Origin: JACNIV01 sp965370415
Lineage (GTDB): Bacteria > Cloacimonadota > Cloacimonadia > Cloacimonadales > TCS61
Direction: 5' to 3'
Assembly (NCBI GenBank): GCA_965370415.1
Contig: CBDUTJ010000011.1
Location: forward strand, 1-64,000
Length of the DNA stretch: 64,000 nt
Below the pieces are notes generated by a model. The model saw nothing but the letters and a program-made list of their open reading frames with translations. It made no database searches and was not told the DNA's origin. Positions within the stretch are counted from its first letter, which is position 1, and each line of letters begins with the position of its first letter. Made by a program: the position numbers and the translations under genes. This document shows, one piece after another, positions 62,369 to 64,000 of the stretch.

Positions 62369-64000
62369 TTAACCGGGCGGGATCTTGAAATACCAGGTAC
62401 GTTGGTCGAAAGATGAGAGTGCATTTCCTGCCCAACCTCTGTAGATCTGCGGATAATCAGGTGGTTGTACGAACATGAAGCGGTCATCATAATGATAATT
62501 TTTATTATAACCGGTACTGGGATGATCACCATCGAAATGATAAACTTCAAGATCCCACTCGCCCTGTAATGAGGGAGGATGATTATAATCATCACCTCCC
62601 GAGCGATGTACAAAACCTCTCCTCCTCTGAGCTATCGCTCCCCACATATTGATCGTTCCGCGTTCGTAATATATAGCATGTCTTTCTTCAGGCCAGACGG
62701 GATTGTACCAGGGATAATCCGTACCATAAGGATATACGTAATTTGACGAGTTATTATTTGGATAGGAATAAAAATACGGTAAATCTTGATAATTATATCC
62801 GCAGGGATAGGTATCAGGTGGTGGTGCTCCATGCAATGCAAAACCATATATACTGGTTGGTATATTAATACTAATGGGAAAGATATATTTATGAAGATCT
62901 ACATAATCGTATAATGTATCGATATGAGGTGGATATGGACTCTGTGCCTGGAAACTGGGCGTCGAGCCATGACAGTGATGATATTGAAAAGTAAAGATAC
63001 CGTCATAGTGGCAAGCCATATCCCCGTATAAATTCACATCTCCTTCACCAATAGCGGCAAAAGCACCATAGAGATTTATATCATTGCAGTTAGTATAAAT
63101 TATCTCATTAGTTTCAGGGTCGCGGTGTTTATAGCGAATTAATATCTTCTGCTCCGAGACCAGACCGAAATAGTCCGATAAATTGGGATTTTCCGGATCA
63201 TCCGGCGGTTCACCGGGAGTAGTATTCACATAAGTAATATCGCCAACTATATAAATCGTATCGGAACAGCCCCAGGTTTGCTTACCGCCCACATCACCCT
63301 CTATCCACAGCTCACTCTCCACAAAGATCGAACCGTTACTAAGGGCACCACCCGGACCCTGTATCCAGAGAGTATCATATATAGTTATATAGTTCGTCCA
63401 GATATGATCGGAATCTTCATACCAGTTCCCTCCGCTGGCAATGACTGCATTTACTTCGTTAACATCTGACGGAAACCAACTGTAAACAGGGAATTCTTTA
63501 ACTTCTATTAATTGAATATCGCCGTACATACTGGAGTATGATGTACCGTTTATCGTAACATAGACAATTTCCATCTCGGGGTTAAATGGTCTTTGACCGT
63601 TCTGACGGATAAGTTCGGCAGTAGGTTCAAAGAGTATATGGGAGGAGGGATCACCTTCACCCTGAAACCAGCCTCCCCTGAAAATTTGCTCCATCGGTGC
63701 CCCTGTTTGGTCAAGTCTCACCCCGCTGGGATGGTAACGAAATACACCTGCTGTGGTAACCATGTCCCAGAAAGTGGGCCAACCATTGTTGTTGCCTCCA
63801 CCAGCACATTGTATCCAGATATCGGTATTACTATGCACTTTTCCGTGAAGAACGTCCGGTCCCCAGAATTTTACCCGTGCTGCCAAAGCACCGCCATCCG
63901 CATTTTCGGAAGATTCATTATCCGAAAAATACTGATATTGCGCCAGACTTTCACTCTGGATCAGTCGTTCGGTGTATCTTTTTACCGGAGATTTTCTTGC
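62369..64000 (-). CDS. Partial DUF4900-like pilus-associated protein
   Basis: The reading frame is open to the edge of the window, so the N-terminus is missing; at least 543 residues are present. The text F-W-G-P-D-V-L-H-G-K-V-H-S-N-T-D-I-W-I recalls the DUF4900/PilX-type domain, in which a G-P-V-H-S-N-box is common. The rest is rich in Gly, Pro, Tyr and Asn with repeated I-x-G-x-V strands and many aromatic residues, and it looks like an extracellular beta-rich protein. Its place directly upstream of pilM suggests a pilin-like or tip protein. The missing start would show whether a type III signal peptide is present. Confidence 0.6.
   Translation of the reverse strand, partial: ARKSPVKRYTERLIQSESLAQYQYFSDNESSENADGGALAARVKFWGPDVLHGKVHSNTDIWIQCAGGGNNNGWPTFWDMVTTAGVFRYHPSGVRLDQTGAPMEQIFRGGWFQGEGDPSSHILFEPTAELIRQNGQRPFNPEMEIVYVTINGTSYSSMYGDIQLIEVKEFPVYSWFPSDVNEVNAVIASGGNWYEDSDHIWTNYITIYDTLWIQGPGGALSNGSIFVESELWIEGDVGGKQTWGCSDTIYIVGDITYVNTTPGEPPDDPENPNLSDYFGLVSEQKILIRYKHRDPETNEIIYTNCNDINLYGAFAAIGEGDVNLYGDMACHYDGIFTFQYHHCHGSTPSFQAQSPYPPHIDTLYDYVDLHKYIFPISINIPTSIYGFALHGAPPPDTYPCGYNYQDLPYFYSYPNNNSSNYVYPYGTDYPWYNPVWPEERHAIYYERGTINMWGAIAQRRRGFVHRSGGDDYNHPPSLQGEWDLEVYHFDGDHPSTGYNKNYHYDDRFMFVQPPDYPQIYRGWAGNALSSFDQRTWYFKIPPG

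Overview
This is a low-GC bacterial chromosome segment. It most likely comes from the Fibrobacterota-Chlorobiota-Bacteroidota (FCB) assemblage, and Cloacimonadota (Candidatus Cloacimonetes) is my best guess. The reasons are: five large secreted proteins that end in a FlgD-like / Por-type C-terminal sorting domain (G-N-x-P-N-P-F-N-P near its start and a terminal K-(M/V)-(I/L)-L-(L/M)-K); a four-subunit cytosolic NiFe hydrogenase with a Ptb/acetate kinase pair, which suggests an anaerobic fermenter; and a type IV pilus/type II secretion cluster. The taxonomic call is inference. Almost every gene lies on the minus strand. The only plus-strand genes are an antiporter/EIIA pair and one tRNA.

Layout. 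1-5.5 kb is an accessory patch of palindromic CCCCTCT/CTCCCC repeats, a hypothetical membrane protein, a secreted TPR protein, a DUF559 nuclease wrapped in the repeats, and a tripartite hipB-hipS-hipT toxin-antitoxin operon with two operator-like palindromes. 5.5-9.7 kb holds a giant DUF4175-like membrane/coiled-coil protein and a YhcC-type radical SAM protein. 9.9-25.4 kb is one tightly packed minus-strand run: lipoprotein, OmpA-like protein, Cache-HAMP histidine kinase, NtrC-type sigma-54 activator, REC-histidine kinase, two tandem-REC proteins, Ptb-like acyltransferase, a receiver-domain/malic-enzyme fusion, acetate kinase and the hydrogenase operon hydBGDA. A strong sigma-54 -24/-12 match lies just after the NtrC-type gene. 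25.4-26.8 kb is selA. 26.8-27.5 kb is a repeat-rich intergenic region ending in tRNA-Arg(ACG). 27.7-29.8 kb is the plus-strand antiporter/EIIA pair. 30.0-33.0 kb carries a lipoprotein, an alkyltransferase-like protein and a diverged phosphoglycerate kinase, bracketed by two inverted copies of a small TIR-bearing element. 33.3-48.7 kb is a cluster of secreted enzymes: a Porphyromonas-type peptidylarginine deiminase, two C25 (gingipain-family) proteases and two M14 carboxypeptidases. After a TPR gene, tRNA-Arg(TCG) and a REC-PAS-HD-GYP protein, 51.2-64.0 kb is the pilus/secretion cluster: prepilin peptidase, outer-membrane barrel, PilC, PilB, an Ig-repeat lipoprotein, secretin, PilP-like, PilO-like, PilN, PilM and a partial DUF4900-like protein that runs off the edge.

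Two systems stand out. First, the protease/carboxypeptidase/deiminase cluster has the same set of activities that Porphyromonas gingivalis uses (gingipain, CPG70, PPAD). The deiminase keeps not only the catalytic residues but also the two arginines that hold the C-terminal carboxylate of the PPAD substrate, at the same spacing. Second, the signalling-fermentation run physically links sensor kinases and a sigma-54 activator to malate-to-pyruvate, acyl-CoA-to-acetate and H2 metabolism, with a phosphorylatable receiver domain fused directly to malic enzyme.
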